A DNA stretch of 64,000 bases from NCBI RefSeq assembly GCF_014201095.1, contig NZ_JACHDN010000001.1, positions 248,001 to 312,000 of the forward strand. The letters are read 5' to 3'. The DNA comes from Cellulomonas hominis. Lineage in GTDB: Bacteria; Actinomycetota; Actinomycetes; Actinomycetales; Cellulomonadaceae. Shown here piece after piece: positions 17,272 through 26,172 of this stretch (position 1 is the stretch's first letter; each line of letters begins with the position of its first letter). The position numbers and the translations under genes are program-made. The notes under the pieces were generated by a model. That model was given only the letters and a program-made list of their open reading frames with translations, ran no database searches and was not told where the DNA came from.

Positions 17272-18459
17272 TCACGTGACCCCGAGCTGACCGGACAGCA
17301 CGAGCGCCGCGGCGCCGGAGAGCGCCCCGTCCTCGTCCAACGAGCCCATCCGCAGCACGAGGTCCTGCCCCAGCAGGGGCATGGTCCGGGCCCGGACGGT
17401 GGCGAGCGCCTCCACCCTCAGGGCCCCGTCCAGCAGCTCCGGGGGACCCGAGAGCAGCACCTCGGCGAGGTTGAGCGCACTGACGACGGGAGCGAGGGCG
17501 ATGCCCAGCTTCCGTCCGACCGACGCGAGCACCGCGTCGGACTCCTGGGGGCTGCGACCGGCGGTGGCGCGGCGCAGCGCGGGCAGGGAGAGCAGGGTCT
17601 CCAGGCAGCCGGCGCGCCCGCACGCGCACGGCAGGGGCAGCGGGTCGCCGGCCCGCACGTCGCGGTCGTCGACGACGGTGACGTGCCCGATCTCGCCGGC
17701 CGCGTGCGCCCGGCCGCGCACGAGCGCGCCGTCCAGCACGATGCCGGCGCCGACGCCCTGGCCGACGGTGACGACCATGAGGCCGGTGCCGGTGGCGCCG
17801 CCGTAGGTGTACTCCCCCAGCGCGTGCGTGTTCGCGTCGTTCGCGACCTGCACCGGCAGGCCGAGCCGCTCGGTGAGCAGGGCGGCGAGCGGCAGGTCGT
17901 ACCAGCCCCGGTTGGGGGCGGCGACGACGAACCCGGACGAGTCGATGACGCCGGGCGAGCCGACGCCGACGCCCACCACGGGGCGGTCCGCGGCGGCCAG
18001 CAGCTCGCGGCACAGGTCCTCGAGCACGCCGACGGCGTCGTCCCCGGTGCGCCCGTCGAGCGAGACGGCGCGCCGGGCGACGACGGTCCCCGTGAGCGTC
18101 ATGACGGCCCCGCGCAGGCTGGCGTCGTCGGCCAGGTCGACGGCCACGACCTGGTGGTCCTCGGTGCGCATCCCGACCAGGGTCGCGGGCTTGCCGACGC
18201 GCCCCTCGGGCCGGATGCCGAGCTCCGCGACCAGGCCCTCGGCGATGAGCACGGAGACCAGGTCGGAGACGGTGACCCGGGTCAGGCCGGTGCTGCGCGC
18301 GAGGTCGGCGCGGGACGACGGGCCCTGGTGGAACAGGTGCTGGAGGACCATCGCGCGGTTGTGCGCCCGGGCGTGCTCGGGCAGCACCTTCGCCGTGGGC
18401 CGGAGCGTCCGTCCCACACCCCTCGGTGCGGGGCCGGCGGACCGCGTCGTCGTGGTCAT
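17272..18459 (-). CDS. ROK-family transcriptional regulator (NagC/XylR type)
   Basis: 395 residues. The N-terminus holds a winged helix (NRAMVLQHLFHQGPSSRADL, ARSTGLTRVTVSDLVSVL), followed by a ROK sensor: VAVDLADDASLRGAVM, VGVGVGSPGVIDSSG, VANDANTHALGEYTYG, AGEIGHVTV and the zinc motif PCACGRAGCLE. Such proteins repress sugar genes until the sugar or its phosphate binds. It heads the transporter/kinase/nagB run on the same strand, so it most likely controls that set and itself. The ATG is preceded by a palindrome-containing promoter. Confidence 0.92.
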   Translation of the reverse strand: MTTTTRSAGPAPRGVGRTLRPTAKVLPEHARAHNRAMVLQHLFHQGPSSRADLARSTGLTRVTVSDLVSVLIAEGLVAELGIRPEGRVGKPATLVGMRTEDHQVVAVDLADDASLRGAVMTLTGTVVARRAVSLDGRTGDDAVGVLEDLCRELLAAADRPVVGVGVGSPGVIDSSGFVVAAPNRGWYDLPLAALLTERLGLPVQVANDANTHALGEYTYGGATGTGLMVVTVGQGVGAGIVLDGALVRGRAHAAGEIGHVTVVDDRDVRAGDPLPLPCACGRAGCLETLLSLPALRRATAGRSPQESDAVLASVGRKLGIALAPVVSALNLAEVLLSGPPELLDGALRVEALATVRARTMPLLGQDLVLRMGSLDEDGALSGAAALVLSGQLGVT

Positions 18460-18464
18460 GTTTG

Positions 18465-18495
18465 TTAGTAGACCTTCCTTACTAATCCGCGTCAA
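18465..18495 (-). promoter_or_regulatory. Promoter with TTAGTA/TACTAA operator before the ROK regulator
   Basis: On the minus strand TTGACG (18490-18495) and TCTACT (18467-18472) are 17 bases apart, a good -35/-10 pair, and the -10 ends seven bases before the ATG, so the mRNA may be leaderless. The half-sites TTAGTA (18465-18470) and TACTAA (18480-18485) form an inverted repeat with a 9-base spacer that covers the -10 and spacer. This suits autorepression by the ROK protein; AT-rich TTAGT-type arms are typical of ROK operators. Confidence 0.65.
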
Positions 18496-18612
18496 GGAGT
18501 TCCCGTGACCGTGACCACATCGTGACCGGGGGTTCACCGCCTCGACACACCGCGACGCCCGGGACCCAGGTCCCGCCGGGAATGCCCCGGTCCGCCCCCG
18601 CCTTGCACCGGC

Positions 18613-19662
18613 ATGGAGCTCGGTCTGTACACCTTCGGCGACATCCACCCCGACCCGGTCACCGGCGCGCGCACCTCCCCCGCGCAGCGGCTGCGGGACG
18701 TCCTGGAGCGGGTCCGGCTCGCGGAGCAGGTCGGCCTCGACCACGTCGGCGTCGGCGAGCACCACCGCCCCGACTACGCGATCTCCTCCCCCGCGACCGT
18801 GATCGCCGCCGCCCTGGCGCAGACCGAGCGGATCAGCGTCGGCAGCGCCGTGACCGTGCTGTCCACCGAGGACCCGGTCCGCGTCCACCAGCAGTTCGCG
18901 ACGATGGACCTGCTGTCCGGCGGCCGGGTCGAGCTCCTGGCCGGGCGCGGGTCGTTCATCGAGTCCTACCCGCTGTTCGGGGCCTCCCTCGACGACTACG
19001 ACGAGCTGTTCGAGGAGAAGATCCGCCTGCTGCTGCGGATCGACCGCGGCAACCCCGTCACCTGGTCCGGCCGGTTCCGCCCGCCGCTGCACGCCGCCGA
19101 GGTGCTGCCCCGGCCGCTCGACAAGCCCGGCCTCGGCGAGCACCTGCGGATCGCGATCGCCACCGGCGGCAACCCCGCGTCGTCCGAGCGCGCCGGCCGC
19201 CTGGGCCTGCCCGTGTCCTACGCGATCATCGGCGGGCGCCCCGCGGACTTCGCCGGGCTGGTGCAGCTCTACCGGCGCGCCCACGAGGAGGCGGGCCACG
19301 ACCCGGCGACGCGACGGGTCGAGGTGGCCGGGATCGGCTACGTGGCGGACGACGCGAAGGCCGCGCGGGAGTTCTTCTTCCCCTACTGGCTGGACTCGAT
19401 GCGCCGGATCGCCGCGGAGCGCGGGTTCGCCATCCCGAACCGCATCGCGTTCGAGTCCCAGGCGGCCAGGGGCGGGGCGTACTTCGTGGGATCGCCCGAG
19501 GAGGTCGCCGAGCGGATCGTCGCGCTGCACGGCGTGCTGGGCCACGACCGGCAGATCTTCCAGATGGACCTGTCCGGCGTCCCCCAGCGGGAGTCGCTGC
19601 GCGCGATCGAGCTGCTCGGCACCCGCGTCGCCCCGCTGGTGCGCGAGGCGCTGGGCGGCTGA
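18613..19662 (+). CDS. LLM-class flavin-dependent oxidoreductase
   Basis: 349 residues. Bacterial-luciferase-like TIM barrel: [90 protein letters not shown]. This group uses FMN with O2 or F420; the substrate is unknown. It is transcribed divergently from the ROK regulator (153-base gap) and lies 92 bases before pgi on the same strand. Nothing links it functionally to either neighbour. Confidence 0.88.
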   Translation: MELGLYTFGDIHPDPVTGARTSPAQRLRDVLERVRLAEQVGLDHVGVGEHHRPDYAISSPATVIAAALAQTERISVGSAVTVLSTEDPVRVHQQFATMDLLSGGRVELLAGRGSFIESYPLFGASLDDYDELFEEKIRLLLRIDRGNPVTWSGRFRPPLHAAEVLPRPLDKPGLGEHLRIAIATGGNPASSERAGRLGLPVSYAIIGGRPADFAGLVQLYRRAHEEAGHDPATRRVEVAGIGYVADDAKAAREFFFPYWLDSMRRIAAERGFAIPNRIAFESQAARGGAYFVGSPEEVAERIVALHGVLGHDRQIFQMDLSGVPQRESLRAIELLGTRVAPLVREALGG

Positions 19663-19754
19663 CCCGCGGGTCGCCGGCCCGCGGGTCCTGCTCGGCCGCG
19701 GGCGCGCGCAAGTACGGTTGGTCCCGTTGGATCTGCTTCCGAGAGGGACTCCCC

Positions 19755-21437
19755 GTGACTGCACCCGTCGACGCCACCACCACCGGCGCCTGGACCGCCC
19801 TGACCGCGCACCGCGACGCGCTGACCCCCGACCTGCGCGGCTGGTTCGACGCCGACGCGGACCGGGCGACCCGCCTCACCCACCAGCTCGCGGACCTGAC
19901 CGTCGACCTGTCGAAGAACCTCGTCACCGACGAGACGCTGGCCCTGCTGGTCGCGCTGGCCGAGCAGGTCGACCTCAAGACCCGCCTCGACGCGATGTTC
20001 GCCGGCGAGCACATCAACGTCACCGAGGACCGCGCCGTGCTGCACACCGCGCTGCGCCGGCCCGCGGACGCCGAGCCGCCGCTGGTCGTCGACGGCCAGG
20101 ACGTGGACGCCGACGTGCAGGCGGTGCTCGCGAAGGTCGCCGCGTTCGCGGACAAGGTGCGCTCCGGCGAGTGGACCGGCGTCACCGGCGAGCGCGTCGC
20201 GACTGTCGTGAACATCGGCATCGGCGGCTCGGACCTCGGCCCGGTCATGGCGTACGAGGCGCTCAAGCCGTACGTGCAGGACGGCCTGGAGGTGCGGTTC
20301 GTGTCGAACATCGACCCGACCGACATCGCCGAGAAGACCAAGGACCTCGACCCGACGACGACGCTGTTCATCGTCGCGTCCAAGACCTTCGGCACGCTGG
20401 AGACGCTGACCAACGCGCGCCTCGCCCGCGACTGGCTGTGGCGCGGGCTCGTCGCCGCCGGTGCGATCGAGGACACCGAGGAGGCCCGCACGGCCGCGGT
20501 CGCGAAGCACTTCGTCGCCGTGTCGACCGCGCTGGACAAGGTCGCCGCGTTCGGCATCGACCCGGAGAACGCGTTCGGCTTCTGGGACTGGGTCGGCGGC
20601 CGCTACTCGATGGACTCCGCGATCGGCACCTCCCTGGCCATCGCGATCGGCCCGGACGCGTTCGGCGAGCTCCTCGAGGGCTTCCACGCGGTCGACGAGC
20701 ACGTCCGCAGCACCCCGTTCGCGCAGAACGTGCCGGTCCTCATGGGCCTGCTCAACGTCTGGTACGTCAACTTCCTCGACGCGCACACCCACGCGGTGCT
20801 GCCCTACGCCCAGTACCTGCACCGGTTCCCGGCGTACCTGCAGCAGCTGACGATGGAGTCGAACGGCAAGTCGGTCCGCTGGGACGGCACCCCCGTCACC
20901 ACCGAGACCGGCGAGGTGTTCTGGGGCGAGCCCGGCACCAACGGCCAGCACGCGTTCTACCAGCTCATCCACCAGGGCACCCGGCTGATCCCGGCGGACT
21001 TCATCGCGGTCGCGAACCCCGCGCACCCGCTGAAGGACGGCGGCACCGACGTGCACGCGCTGTTCCTGGCGAACTACTTCGCGCAGACCAAGGCGCTGGC
21101 GTTCGGCAAGACCGCGGACGAGGTGCGCGCCGAGGGCACCTCGGAGGACATCGTCCCGGCCCGCGTCTTCTCCGGGAACCGGCCGACGACGTCGATCCTC
21201 GCGCCGTCGCTGACCCCGTCCGTGCTCGGCCAGCTGATCGCGCTGTACGAGCACATCACGTTCGTGCAGGGCGTCGTCTGGGGCATCGACTCGTTCGACC
21301 AGTGGGGCGTCGAGCTCGGCAAGAAGCTCGCGCTGGAGATCGCCCCGGCGGTCGAGGGCGACGCCACCGCGCTGGACGCGCAGGACCCGTCCACCCGCGC
21401 GCTGATCGCCCGGTACCTGGAGCTGCGCCAGGGCTGA
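19755..21437 (+). CDS. pgi: Glucose-6-phosphate isomerase
   Basis: 560 residues, GTG start with GAGAGGGA upstream. It interconverts glucose-6-phosphate and fructose-6-phosphate. Motifs include [69 protein letters not shown] and [19 protein letters not shown]. Length is normal. It ends in a strong terminator hairpin, so it appears monocistronic. It connects to the amino-sugar genes only through the shared fructose-6-phosphate product. Confidence 0.96.
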   Translation: MTAPVDATTTGAWTALTAHRDALTPDLRGWFDADADRATRLTHQLADLTVDLSKNLVTDETLALLVALAEQVDLKTRLDAMFAGEHINVTEDRAVLHTALRRPADAEPPLVVDGQDVDADVQAVLAKVAAFADKVRSGEWTGVTGERVATVVNIGIGGSDLGPVMAYEALKPYVQDGLEVRFVSNIDPTDIAEKTKDLDPTTTLFIVASKTFGTLETLTNARLARDWLWRGLVAAGAIEDTEEARTAAVAKHFVAVSTALDKVAAFGIDPENAFGFWDWVGGRYSMDSAIGTSLAIAIGPDAFGELLEGFHAVDEHVRSTPFAQNVPVLMGLLNVWYVNFLDAHTHAVLPYAQYLHRFPAYLQQLTMESNGKSVRWDGTPVTTETGEVFWGEPGTNGQHAFYQLIHQGTRLIPADFIAVANPAHPLKDGGTDVHALFLANYFAQTKALAFGKTADEVRAEGTSEDIVPARVFSGNRPTTSILAPSLTPSVLGQLIALYEHITFVQGVVWGIDSFDQWGVELGKKLALEIAPAVEGDATALDAQDPSTRALIARYLELRQG

Positions 21438-21447
21438 GCCGGCACGC

Positions 21448-21485
21448 CGCGGGCCCGGACGACCACGCTGTCGTCCGGGCCCGCG
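21448..21485. terminator. Bidirectional hairpin terminator between pgi and glycosyltransferase
   Basis: CGCGGGCCCGGACGAC (21448-21463) pairs perfectly with 21470-21485 around a 6-base loop: a 16-bp stem. It sits between the converging pgi and glycosyltransferase stops and can serve both. Confidence 0.85.
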
Positions 21486-21497
21486 CGCGTCTGTGCC

Positions 21498-22556
21498 TCA
21501 GTCCGTGCCGAACCACTCCCGCACCCGGTCGGCGACCGCCCGGTCGAACGTGTCGTCGTCGTGGTGCGCCATCAGCCACGCCACGAACGACCCACCGGCG
21601 ACCTCGTCGAGCTCCTTGCGGCAGGTGGCCGTGTCGGTGACCGCCCGGTGCAGCGCCTCCACCGCCTCGTCCGGCGTCCGGTAGAGGAACGGGTAGCCCG
21701 CCGGCAGCAGCGCCCGCGCCCACGGCAGGTCCGGGAACACCCCGACCGCGCCGGCCGCGAGCGCCTCGACGTACTCCAGGCCGTAGGACTCCTCGGTCGC
21801 AGTCGCCAGGAACGCGGTGGTCCGGGCGAGCGCCTGCCAGTAGGAGTCGCGGTTCGCGGTGAGCGGGCCGACCCAGCACCAGTCGCGCTCGGACATCCGC
21901 ATCGCGGTCTCCGACACGAGGTGCGACTCGTGCAGCCGCGCCTCCACCCGGATCGGGATGCGCCGGTGCACCCGGTCCACGACCTCGAGGAACAGCCGCG
22001 GCTGCTTGCGCTCGGAGACGTAGATCGCGGGGTACAGCACCACGGGGACGTCCGGCTCGCGCCGGGGCTGCACGTGCTCCACCCGGAACCCGAGGTTCAC
22101 CCAGGCGATCCGGGCCCGCTCCCCCAGCGCGGGCACGGTGTCCCGGGCGACGAGCTCCCGGATCTCCGAGGCCGTGCGCGACGAGTTCGCGAAGGTCGGG
22201 AACAGCGCGCAGGACAGCGCGAGCGCCGCCCGCTCGACGTCGTGCGTGTACCGGGTGGCGTCCCACCACACGAAGTTCATGATCCGCGGCTGCTCGCACC
22301 CGCCGGCGCGCAGGGTCTGCCAGACGTGCACCGAGTCGAGCACGTCCATCGTCACGACGACCGTGCGGTCCCCGTCGACGAACTCGAGCGGCAGCATGTC
22401 GAACCCCGCGCACCGCCGGGGCCCGGGGCCGACGAGCACCGACCCCGGGAACACCCGCAGCAGCCGCCGGACCAGCGTGGCGCCCGCGTCGTGGCCGGCG
22501 ACCCGGCCCTCAGCGTCGACCCCGGCGGCGTCGTGCTTGACCGCGACGCGGACCAC
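21498..22556 (-). CDS. Glycosyltransferase (GT4-like)
   Basis: 352 residues, GTG start 7 bases after the hppA stop. The C-terminal half has the GT-B signature region: FLATATEESYGLEYVEALAA, GAVGVFPDLPWARALLP, GYPFLY. The N-terminal half has VRVAVKHDAAG and segments such as VVVTMDVLDSVHVWQTL. Donor and acceptor are unknown. The close spacing to hppA suggests co-transcription, although no functional link is evident. Some proteins of this type are annotated only as hypothetical or as group 1 glycosyltransferases. Confidence 0.7.
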   Translation of the reverse strand: MVRVAVKHDAAGVDAEGRVAGHDAGATLVRRLLRVFPGSVLVGPGPRRCAGFDMLPLEFVDGDRTVVVTMDVLDSVHVWQTLRAGGCEQPRIMNFVWWDATRYTHDVERAALALSCALFPTFANSSRTASEIRELVARDTVPALGERARIAWVNLGFRVEHVQPRREPDVPVVLYPAIYVSERKQPRLFLEVVDRVHRRIPIRVEARLHESHLVSETAMRMSERDWCWVGPLTANRDSYWQALARTTAFLATATEESYGLEYVEALAAGAVGVFPDLPWARALLPAGYPFLYRTPDEAVEALHRAVTDTATCRKELDEVAGGSFVAWLMAHHDDDTFDRAVADRVREWFGTD

Positions 22557-22562
22557 GGCGGG

Positions 22563-25256
22563 TCACCGCCCCTCGACCAGCGTGTCGGCGTCGTCCACGA
22601 CGTTGTCGGGCAGGGCGTCGTCCTCGCTGGCGGTCTGCCGGGGCAGGCCGGCGCCGCCGGCGCGGGCGGACACCGGGACGGGCGCCTCGTCGGCGTCGTG
22701 CGTGCCGCCGTCCACCGGCTCGGCGGGCTCGTCGTCGCCCGCCGGGGTGCTGCCGATCCGCATGCCGTAGAACGAGCGGTACACGAAGAACGCGGACGCC
22801 ACGAAGAACACCGCGGCGAGCACGTGGACCAGGGTGCCCCGGCCCTCGTCGGCCAGGCTGACCGCGAGCTCGACGGCCAGCAGGCCGAACAGGGTCGTGA
22901 ACTTGATGACCGGGTTCAGCGCGACGGACGAGGTGTCCTTGTACGGGTCCCCGACGGTGTCGCCGACGATGGTCGCGTCGTGCAGCGCGGTGCCCTTGGC
23001 GTGCAGGTCGACCTCGACGATCTTCTTCGCGTTGTCCCAGGCGCCGCCGGCGTTCGCCATGAAGATCGCCTGGTACAGGCCGAACACCGCGATCGACACC
23101 AGGTAGCCGATGAAGAAGAACGGCTCGACGAACGCGAACGCCAGCGTCGCGAAGAAGATCGCGAGGAACATCGTCAGCATGCCCTTCTGGGCGTACTGGG
23201 TGCAGATCTCCACGACCTTGCGGGAGTCCTCCTCGCTCGCGCGGGTGCTGCCGTCGAGCTTGATGTTCCCCTTGATGAACTCCACCGCGCGGTAGGCGCC
23301 CGTCGTGACGGCCTGGATGGAGGCGCCGGTGAACCAGTAGATGATCGCGCCACCCGTGATGAGCCCGAGCAGGAACGGCGGGTGCAGCAGGGAGAGGTTC
23401 TCCAGGCCGGTGGTGAGGCCCTGGGTGAGCGCGACGATGATCGAGAAGATCATCGTCGTGGCGCCGACAACGGCGGTGCCGATCAGCACCGGCTTCGCGG
23501 TGGCCTTGAAGGTGTTGCCGGCGCCGTCGTTCTCCTCCAGCATCCGCTTCGCCTTCTCCCACTGCGGGAGGAAGCCGTGCTCGGCGTCGATCTTCTCGGC
23601 CGCGCCGGGCTCCTCCTCCACGAGGGACAGCTCGTAGACGCTCTGCGCGTTGTCGGTGACCGGGCCGTAGGAGTCGACCGCGATGGTCACCGGGCCCATG
23701 CCGAGGAAGCCGAACGCCACGAGCCCGAACGCGAACACCGCCGGGGCGACCATGAGCTGGTCGAGGCCCTGCTCGCTGATGAGGAAGGCTCCGCCCATGA
23801 GTCCGACGACGGTGATGCCGAGCCAGTAGCCCGAGAAGTTGCCGGCGACCAGGCCGGACAGGATGTTGAGCGACGGCCCGCCCTCGCGGGACGACGTGAC
23901 GACCTCGCGGACGTGCCGGCTGTTCGTCGACGTGAAGACCTTGACCAGCTCCGGGATGAGTGCCCCCGCCAGGGTGCCGCAGGAGATGATCGTCGCGACC
24001 TTCCACCACAGCCCGGCGCCGGCGCCGTCCATGTGCCCGAGCACCGCCCACGTGGTCAGGTAGGTGAACGCGATCGACACCGCCGAGGTGAGCCACACCA
24101 GCGAGGTGAGCGGCTTCTCGAAGTCCATCCGGTCGACCCCGGCGTACCGGCGGCGGGTCCAGGCGTCGTTCGCCAGGTAGGACACCGCGGACGCGATGAC
24201 CATGACCGCGCGGACCACGAACAGCCAGACCAGGAGGGTCGCCTGGACGGCGGGGCTGTCGACCGCCAGGAGGACGAACGTCACGAGCGCGACGCCGGTG
24301 ACGCCGTAGGTCTCGAAGCCGTCCGCGCTGGGGCCGACCGAGTCGCCCGCGTTGTCGCCGGTGCAGTCGGCGATCACGCCGGGGTTGCGGGCGTCGTCCT
24401 CCTTGATCTTGAACACGATCTTCATGAGGTCCGAGCCGATGTCGGCGATCTTCGTGAAGATTCCGCCCGCGATGCGCAGCGCCGAGGCGCCGAGCGACTC
24501 GCCGACCGCGAACCCGATGAAGCACGCGCCCGCCACGTCCGCCGGCAGGAACAGCAGGATGACCAGCATCATCGCCAGCTCGAGGCTGATGAGGACCATG
24601 CCGATCGACATGCCCGACTGCATGGGGATCCGGTGCACCGGCAGCGGCCGGCCGCGCAGGGACGCGAACGCCGTGCGGGAGTTCGCGAAGGTGTTCACGC
24701 GGATGCCGAACCACGCGACCGCGTAGGACCCGGCGATGCCCAGCAGGCTGAACGCGATGATCATCGCGACCCGGCCCCACTCGAACCCGACGAGCGCCTT
24801 GTAGTAGACGACGATCACCGCGGCGATGAACACCCACAGCAGCATGAGGAACTTGCCCTGCTGCGTGAGGTACGCGCGGCACGTGGAGTAGATGAGCTCG
24901 GAGATCTCCCGCATCGCCGCGTGCACCGGCAGCTTGCGCAGCTGCACGTACGTCGCGACGCCGAACGCGAGGCCGAGCACGCACACCACCAGGCCGAGGC
25001 CCAGCAGCAGCCGCCCGGACACGCCGCCCAGCACGGTGACCGCGCCCAGGTCGGGCAGGACGAGGCTCGCCTCGCCGCCGTGCACCCCGCCCTCGCCCGC
25101 CTCGCCGGAGGACGCGCAGCCCGCCAGCAGGAGCGTGAGGATCGCGGCGGTCCCGCCGGTGAGGGCGCGCCGCCGGCGCGCCCCGCTCGGTGCGGGCGAG
25201 GAGGCCGCAGCCCTCGCCCCGTGCTCGTCGTTGCCGGTCCGGACTTCAGTGTTCAC
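22563..25256 (-). CDS. hppA: Membrane-bound proton-translocating pyrophosphatase with lipobox-like N-terminus
   Basis: 897 residues, longer than the usual 660-800. It couples PPi hydrolysis to ion pumping across the membrane. Catalytic loops are ADIGSDLMKIVFKIKEDDAR, ADCTGDNAGDSVGPSADGFE and VGDTVGDPYKDTSSVALNP. These differ from the common H+-PPase wording and fit the divergent subfamily that, as I recall, was characterised as Na+-regulated H+-PPase in Cellulomonas fimi and Chlorobium limicola. GNTFKATAKP carries Lys where K+-dependent enzymes have Ala, which predicts K+ independence. Odd: residues 27-47 (RRRR, then LTLLLAGC) look like a lipoprotein signal. The C-terminal ~75 residues are an acidic low-complexity tail. 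Confidence 0.93.
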   Translation of the reverse strand: MNTEVRTGNDEHGARAAASSPAPSGARRRRALTGGTAAILTLLLAGCASSGEAGEGGVHGGEASLVLPDLGAVTVLGGVSGRLLLGLGLVVCVLGLAFGVATYVQLRKLPVHAAMREISELIYSTCRAYLTQQGKFLMLLWVFIAAVIVVYYKALVGFEWGRVAMIIAFSLLGIAGSYAVAWFGIRVNTFANSRTAFASLRGRPLPVHRIPMQSGMSIGMVLISLELAMMLVILLFLPADVAGACFIGFAVGESLGASALRIAGGIFTKIADIGSDLMKIVFKIKEDDARNPGVIADCTGDNAGDSVGPSADGFETYGVTGVALVTFVLLAVDSPAVQATLLVWLFVVRAVMVIASAVSYLANDAWTRRRYAGVDRMDFEKPLTSLVWLTSAVSIAFTYLTTWAVLGHMDGAGAGLWWKVATIISCGTLAGALIPELVKVFTSTNSRHVREVVTSSREGGPSLNILSGLVAGNFSGYWLGITVVGLMGGAFLISEQGLDQLMVAPAVFAFGLVAFGFLGMGPVTIAVDSYGPVTDNAQSVYELSLVEEEPGAAEKIDAEHGFLPQWEKAKRMLEENDGAGNTFKATAKPVLIGTAVVGATTMIFSIIVALTQGLTTGLENLSLLHPPFLLGLITGGAIIYWFTGASIQAVTTGAYRAVEFIKGNIKLDGSTRASEEDSRKVVEICTQYAQKGMLTMFLAIFFATLAFAFVEPFFFIGYLVSIAVFGLYQAIFMANAGGAWDNAKKIVEVDLHAKGTALHDATIVGDTVGDPYKDTSSVALNPVIKFTTLFGLLAVELAVSLADEGRGTLVHVLAAVFFVASAFFVYRSFYGMRIGSTPAGDDEPAEPVDGGTHDADEAPVPVSARAGGAGLPRQTASEDDALPDNVVDDADTLVEGR

Positions 25257-25305
25257 GGTCGGTTCCCTGGTGAGAGCGCCTTCGCTGCCACCTTCGACGC
25301 TAGGA

Positions 25306-25323
25306 CCGTGACGCGCGTCACGG
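25306..25323. promoter_or_regulatory. 18-bp perfect palindrome in the hppA promoter (Crp-like GTGA-N6-TCAC)
   Basis: CCGTGACGCGCGTCACGG reads the same on both strands and fits GTGA-N6-TCAC, the Crp/GlxR-type consensus. It lies about 50 bases upstream of the hppA start. On the minus strand a TAGCGT hexamer follows two to three bases after a short GTCC, so the palindrome would cover the -35 to spacer region. This suggests repression or activation by a Crp-family or other dimeric regulator. Confidence 0.5.
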
Positions 25324-25400
25324 ATGAGACGTACGGCCCAGGACCGACGTCCCGGGTGCGCGGGGAGGCGCCCCGGTGTGCGCTCGCGCGCGCGGGCCGG

Positions 25401-26168
25401 TCAGGACCAGCGGCCCAGGCGCTCCGCCAGGAGGGAGAGGGCGACCGGGCCCGCCGTGGACGTGCGCAGCACGTGCGGGCCCAGGCGGACCGGCACCGCC
25501 CCGGCGTCCACCAGGGCCGCGACCTCGCGCTCCGCGATGCCTCCCTCCGGGCCGACGACGACCAGCACGTCCGCGACGGTCCCCGGGGCGGGGAGCGCGA
25601 CCGCGGCCAGCGGGACCGTCGCCTCCTCGTGCAGCACCAGCACCGCGCCGCCGGCCTCGACGACCTCGCGGGCCCGCCGGGCGAGGGCCGCCGTGTCGAG
25701 CGCCAGGTCCACCGCGGGCACGTGCGCGCGGCGGGACTGCTTCGCGGCCGTGCGCACCGTGCCGAGCCACCTGGCGCGGCTCTTCGCCGCCCGGTCGCCG
25801 CGCCAGACCACGATCGAGCGCTCCGCCTGCCACGGCACGACGCCGTCGGCCCCGACCTCGGTCGCCGCCTCGATCGCCAGCTCGTCCCGGTCGCCCTTGG
25901 CGAGCGCCTGGACCAGCAGCAGCCGCGGTGCGGGCACCGGCTCGACGACGACCTCGCGCACCCGCAGGTGCACGCCCTCGGGGCCGACCGACTCGACCTC
26001 GCCGACCACGCGGGTACCCGCGCCGTCCACGACGTCGACCCGCTCCCCGGCGGCGCGGCGCTGCACGACGCCCGCGTGCCGGCCCTCGGTGCCGTCGAGC
26101 AGGTACGCGTCCCCGGCCGCGAGCGCGGAGAGCGTGCCCGGCTCGGCCAGGAAGACGGGTGCGGTCAC
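25401..26168 (-). CDS. rsmE: 16S rRNA (uracil1498-N3)-methyltransferase
   Basis: 255 residues. It methylates U1498 in the decoding centre with SAM and has a trefoil-knot (SPOUT) fold. Family signs: the N-terminal HAGVVQRRAAGERVDVVDG, LVQALAKGDRDELAIEAATE, SRRAHVPAV, VVVGPEGGIAEREVAALVDA and VRLGPHVLRTSTAGPVALSL, which form the SAM-binding knot. The GTG is four bases after the dnaJ stop, so it is co-transcribed with hrcA-dnaJ; hrcA-dnaJ-rsmE is a conserved order. Confidence 0.95.
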   Translation of the reverse strand: MTAPVFLAEPGTLSALAAGDAYLLDGTEGRHAGVVQRRAAGERVDVVDGAGTRVVGEVESVGPEGVHLRVREVVVEPVPAPRLLLVQALAKGDRDELAIEAATEVGADGVVPWQAERSIVVWRGDRAAKSRARWLGTVRTAAKQSRRAHVPAVDLALDTAALARRAREVVEAGGAVLVLHEEATVPLAAVALPAPGTVADVLVVVGPEGGIAEREVAALVDAGAVPVRLGPHVLRTSTAGPVALSLLAERLGRWS

Positions 26169-26172
26169 CGGC

